Source: Nitratireductor alexandrii (GTDB lineage Bacteria > Pseudomonadota > Alphaproteobacteria > Rhizobiales > Rhizobiaceae). Taken from it: a stretch of 64,000 nt of DNA. The translations under genes and the position numbers were made by a program. The notes under the pieces were generated by a model, which had not been told where the DNA came from, did no database searches, and saw only the letters and a list, made by a program, of their open reading frames with translations. The stretch lies in the NCBI RefSeq assembly GCF_004000215.1, contig NZ_RBVY01000008.1, positions 1 through 64,000 of the forward strand. The letters are read 5' to 3'. Position 1 is the stretch's first letter. Each line of letters starts with the position of its first letter. Shown here in pieces: positions 60,936-64,000 of this stretch.

Positions 60936-61475
60936 CTACGAGGCCGCCGGCAGGCGCCGCCAGGCATAACCGGCCGCGGCCGGTGCGCCCTTTGCCGCCG
61001 GCTGGTAGTGCACGGGCAGCCCGCCGACCCGACCGGCTGCAAGCCGCGCCAACGCGGTCGGATGCGAGACCTCGAACTCGTCGAAGCCGGTGCGCAGCAT
61101 CAAGGCGATCTGGTCGATCAGCACCTGCCCCGTCGCCCGCAGCCGCCCGCGATAGCCATGGCGCTCTCGCAGCAGCGCGGCCTTCGAATAGGAGCGGCCG
61201 TCGGCGAAGCCGGGAAAGGCGAGCGCGACGAGGGGAATGTCGGCAAGCTCGCCGACGATCGCGGCGATGTCGTCGCCGGGGGCGAGCGCGACGCCGATGC
61301 GGCCGCTTTCGGCCCGGCGCGTGGTCGCGTCGAGCGCCAGCCACGCCGCCAGCGGCAGGATCACGCTGTCATGGCCGGCAAGCGCCTCGGCGCTGTCTGA
61401 ATGGCGCCAGAAATCGTCGCGAAACCCGTCCGGTGTCCACAGCCGGCAGTTGGAAGCGGATGCCTGGTCGTTCAT
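60936..61475 (-). CDS. DUF934 sulfur-assimilation protein
   Basis: 179 aa from ATG 61475. The DUF934 pattern includes VILPLAAWLAL at about 39-49, RIGVALAPGDDIAAIVGELADIPLVALAFPGFADGRSYSKAALLRERHGYRGRLRATGQVLIDQ (family core FPGFxDGRSYSxAxLLR), and LMLRTGFDEFEV. It is regularly next to cysH and cysI, and presumably helps siroheme or sulfite reductase function. It starts 2 bp after the cysH stop. Confidence 0.9.
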   Translation of the reverse strand: MNDQASASNCRLWTPDGFRDDFWRHSDSAEALAGHDSVILPLAAWLALDATTRRAESGRIGVALAPGDDIAAIVGELADIPLVALAFPGFADGRSYSKAALLRERHGYRGRLRATGQVLIDQIALMLRTGFDEFEVSHPTALARLAAGRVGGLPVHYQPAAKGAPAAAGYAWRRLPAAS

Positions 61476-61477
61476 TC

Positions 61478-62224
61478 TCAGCCTCGAATTCGGGGATCGG
61501 CGGCGCTCATGCCGGCAAGATGGATGCCGCATTCGGTCTTGGCCGAACCGGCCCAGCGTCCGCTGCGCGCGTCTTCGCCGGGCTTGACCGGCTGCGTGCA
61601 TGGGAAACAGCCGATCGACAGATAGCCGTAGGCGGTGAGCGGATTTTCCCGCAGGTCGTTGGCGCGCATATAGGCGGCGAGATCGTGCGTGGTCCACGAC
61701 GCGAGCGGGTTGATGCGGATCCGCGTTCCCACCGCCTCGAACACCGGCAGGCCGGCGCGCGAGCTCGCCTGGAAGCGCTTGCGCCCGGTCAGCCAGGCCG
61801 CGAACGGCTCGACCGCCCGCGCCATCGGTTCGACCTTGCGGATGTCGCAGCAGGCATCCGTGTCGCGCCGGTGCAGCGTGCCGTCCGGATCGCCGGCCGC
61901 AAGCAGATCGTCGCGCGGCGTAATCACCCTGAGATCGGCGAGGCCGAGATCGTCGGCCAACAGATCGCGATAGGCGATCGTCTCGGAAAAATGCTTGCCG
62001 GTATCGAGAAACAGCACCGGAACGGCGGGATCGACCGCCGCCAGCATGTGCAAGAGCACCGCCGAATCGGCGCCGAAGGAGGAGACCGCCGCGATCTCGC
62101 CGGCAAAAAGCGCGCGCGCCGCCTTTTCCACGACCGCCATCGGCGCAAGCCCGCCATGGCGTGCCTCGAGCTCGGCGGCGCGGGCGCGCGCCTCGGCCTC
62201 AGGCCGCCCTGGCTTCGCGACCAT
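61478..62224 (-). CDS. cysH: adenylyl-sulfate (APS) reductase
   Basis: 248 aa from ATG 62224; the further upstream frame overlaps cysI and has no family match. PP-loop features are SSFGADSAVLLHML and VPVLFLDTGKHFSET. The paired cysteines DACCDIRK and GCFPCT are the 4Fe-4S ligands that mark the APS-using type rather than the PAPS type, and the active-site Cys is in TECGIHL. It reduces APS to sulfite for CysI. It overlaps cysI by 26 bp. Confidence 0.93.
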   Translation of the reverse strand: MVAKPGRPEAEARARAAELEARHGGLAPMAVVEKAARALFAGEIAAVSSFGADSAVLLHMLAAVDPAVPVLFLDTGKHFSETIAYRDLLADDLGLADLRVITPRDDLLAAGDPDGTLHRRDTDACCDIRKVEPMARAVEPFAAWLTGRKRFQASSRAGLPVFEAVGTRIRINPLASWTTHDLAAYMRANDLRENPLTAYGYLSIGCFPCTQPVKPGEDARSGRWAGSAKTECGIHLAGMSAADPRIRG

Positions 62225-63869
62225 AAAGCGCCTCCTTGAACGGCGCCGGCCCGACCCGGCGATAGGCGTCGATGAAGCGTTCGGACGGGTCGCTGCGCAG
62301 GCCGAGATAGGTCTCGACCACCGTTTCGATGGCGTCGGTGATCGCGTCGGGCGCGAATCCGCGGCCGACGATCTCGCCGATCGAGCTCGTCTCGTCGCCC
62401 GAGCCTCCGAGCGTGATCTGGTAGAGCTCGCTGCCCTTCTTCTCGACCCCCAGAATGCCGATATGGCCGACATGGTGATGGCCGCAGGCGTTGATGCAGC
62501 CGGAGATCTTCAGCTTCAGCTCGCCGATCTCGCGCTGACGCTCCAGCGAGGCGAACCGGCGCGAAATCTCCTGCGCGACCGGGATCGAGCGCGCATTGGC
62601 GAGCGCGCAATAGTCGAGCCCGGGGCAGGCGATGATGTCGCTGATCAAATTGGAGTTCGCCGTCGCCAGGCCGGTCTCCACCAGCCGGTCGTAGACGGCT
62701 TTCAGGTCGGCGCGCGCGACATGCGGCAGCACCAGGTTCTGTTCGTGGCTCACCCGGATCTCGTCGAAACCGTATTGCTCGGCGAGGGCGGCGACCGCTT
62801 CCATCTGCTGGTCGGTGGCGTCGCCCGGCGCCTCGCCGATGGCCTTCAGCGAAATCGTCACCGCCGCGTAGTCGGCATGTTTGTGGGTGGTCACGTTCTG
62901 GCCCAGCCAGTCGGCGAAATCCTTCGAGTCCAGCCGCGCCTGGCGCACGGCGTCGTCGCCCTCCGGGCGCGGCGTCAGCGGCGGCGGCGCGAAATAGGTT
63001 TCGATGGCGCGGATGTCTTTATCCGGCAGTTTGAGTTCGCCGTCCCGCAGCGCGGCGAATTCGGCCTCGATCTGCTTGGTCAGTTCCTCCGTGCCGGTCT
63101 CGTGCACCAGGATCTTGATGCGCGCCTTGAACTTGTTGTCGCGACGCCCGTGAAGATTGTAAACGCGCACGATCGCCGTCGTATAGGACAGCAAATCCTC
63201 CTCGGGTAGGAAGTCGCGGATTTTCTTGGCGATCATCGGCGTGCGGCCCTGGCCGCCGCCGACATAGACGGCGAAGCCGAGCCGGCCATCCGCATCCTTC
63301 TTCAGATGCAGGCCGATATCGTGCACCTGGATCGCGGCGCGGTCGCGTTCGGCGCCGGTCACCGCGATCTTGAATTTGCGCGGCAGGTAGGAAAATTCCG
63401 GGTGCACGGACGACCATTGCCTGAGGATCTCGGCATAGGGGCGCGGGTCGGCGACCTCGTCGGCCGCGGCGCCGGCGAAATGATCGGCCGTGACGTTGCG
63501 GATGCAATTGCCGGACGTCTGGATGGCGTGCATCTCCACGCTCGCCAGTTCTTCCAGGATCGCGGGAATGTCCGACAGGGCGGGCCAGTTGAACTGGATG
63601 TTCTGCCGCGTGGTGAAATGGCCATAGCCCTTGTCGTAGGTGCGCGCGACATGGGCCAGCTTGCGCATCTGGCGTCCGTTCAAGGTGCCGTAGGGCACCG
63701 CGATGCGCAGCATATAGGCATGAAGCTGCAGGTAGACGCCGTTCATCAGCCTGAGCGGCTTGAACTGGTCTTCGGTGATCTCGCCGGCCAGCCGGCGCTC
63801 GACCTGGTCGCTGAACTGCGCCACGCGGGCGTTTACGAAACTGCGGTCGAATTCGTCGTAGCGATACAT
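62199..63869 (-). CDS. cysI: sulfite reductase, hemoprotein subunit (nitrite/sulfite reductase family)
   Basis: A 556-aa protein. Siroheme/4Fe-4S ligand Cys lie in IACPGLDYC (CX5C) and SGCINACGHHHVGHIGILG (CX3C), with earlier HFTTRQNIQFNWP, TSGNCIRNVTADHFAG and YLPRKFKIAVTGAERDRAAIQVHDIG. Reduces sulfite to sulfide using siroheme. In this cluster (DUF2849, cysI, cysH, DUF934) it is the assimilatory enzyme. Nitrite reduction is the less likely alternative. Confidence 0.94.
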   Translation of the reverse strand: MYRYDEFDRSFVNARVAQFSDQVERRLAGEITEDQFKPLRLMNGVYLQLHAYMLRIAVPYGTLNGRQMRKLAHVARTYDKGYGHFTTRQNIQFNWPALSDIPAILEELASVEMHAIQTSGNCIRNVTADHFAGAAADEVADPRPYAEILRQWSSVHPEFSYLPRKFKIAVTGAERDRAAIQVHDIGLHLKKDADGRLGFAVYVGGGQGRTPMIAKKIRDFLPEEDLLSYTTAIVRVYNLHGRRDNKFKARIKILVHETGTEELTKQIEAEFAALRDGELKLPDKDIRAIETYFAPPPLTPRPEGDDAVRQARLDSKDFADWLGQNVTTHKHADYAAVTISLKAIGEAPGDATDQQMEAVAALAEQYGFDEIRVSHEQNLVLPHVARADLKAVYDRLVETGLATANSNLISDIIACPGLDYCALANARSIPVAQEISRRFASLERQREIGELKLKISGCINACGHHHVGHIGILGVEKKGSELYQITLGGSGDETSSIGEIVGRGFAPDAITDAIETVVETYLGLRSDPSERFIDAYRRVGPAPFKEALYGREARAA

Positions 63870-63902
63870 GGCTTCGGTTCTCGTTGGCCGGCGCGACCCG
63901 TC

Positions 63903-64000
63903 TCAGGCGGCGCGCGAAATCATCGGGCGCGCCTGCTTGCCCAGGTCGCTGCGATTGGTCGGGCCGGCGGCGCGGATGCGTTCGCGCAGCCTTTTCGGCA
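63903..64000 (-). CDS. DUF2849 protein, 3' end (truncated by window)
   Basis: The reverse strand reads PKRLRERIRAAGPTNRSDLGKQARPMISRAA and a stop at 63903, the C-terminus of DUF2849 proteins, which usually precede cysI in alphaproteobacterial sulfur clusters (cysG, DUF2849, cysI order). The rest lies beyond the right edge. Confidence 0.7.
   Translation of the reverse strand, partial: PKRLRERIRAAGPTNRSDLGKQARPMISRAA

Noticed and set aside
1-64000. tRNA genes or attachment repeats marking element ends
   Set aside because: No cloverleaf or flanking direct repeat could be recognized by eye. A tRNAscan and repeat search with more flanking sequence would be needed.

Overview
The window looks like chromosome from an alphaproteobacterium, probably of the order Hyphomicrobiales (Rhizobiales), carrying an integrated mobilizable element in its first third. 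Evidence for the lineage: the rph / hrcA-grpE divergent arrangement, the hemW-rdgB and rsmI-yraN neighbourhoods, the DUF2849-cysI-cysH-DUF934 sulfur cluster, high GC, and several rhizobial-style ABC transporter catabolic operons. This is inferred from gene content and order, not from a search.

Region A (1 to about 20.7 kb) is accessory DNA. It holds a relaxase with a MobC-like partner (18.9-20.6 kb), a VirD4/TraD-type coupling protein within a run of small membrane and hypothetical genes on the minus strand (6.9-13.6 kb), and an IS66-family insertion (4121-6615) with 8-bp target duplications that splits a 93-aa gene. It also holds two large STAND/NLR-like NTPases: an XRE-NB-ARC protein (1549-3924) and a 1490-aa NTPase with 15 near-identical 36-aa Sel1 repeats (14392-18864). 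No integrase, VirB gene or attachment site is visible, so the element probably runs past the left edge. Visibly lower GC marks the two NTPase genes as acquired. Their likely job is self/non-self sensing or anti-phage defence, which is an inference.

Region B (21-35.2 kb) begins with a divergent AraC regulator/MFS exporter pair. A catabolic regulon follows: aspartate dehydrogenase-like, malonyl-CoA decarboxylase, quinone oxidoreductase, TetR regulator, acyl-CoA dehydrogenase, acyl-CoA ligase, a NicX-type Fe dioxygenase, an alpha/beta hydrolase and a TrpXYZ-type ABC importer. Three copies of one 23-bp operator (CAATACyAT-N5-ATGGTATTG) lie at 25838, 27726 and 32388 and tie the region together under one repressor, presumably the TetR protein encoded among them. 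The gene combination matches no pathway I can name.

Region C (35.5-47.7 kb) is a sugar or sugar-lactone utilization locus: a KDPGal aldolase, two divergent phosphotriesterase-family lactonase-like genes around a perfect 19-bp palindrome, a creatininase-family hydrolase, an RpiR regulator, a ribose-type ABC importer (binding protein, ATPase, two permeases) and two tandem FGGY kinases.

Region D (47.8-64 kb) is mostly core chromosome: a P450, a Tat-exported cyclase-family protein, yraN, rsmI, hemW, rdgB, a VOC protein, rph, hrcA, grpE, a TRIC-type channel, adenosine kinase, a CysZ-like protein, a GMC oxidoreductase, and the assimilatory sulfate reduction cluster (DUF934, cysH, cysI and the end of a DUF2849 gene). 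No tRNA, rRNA or CRISPR array was found.
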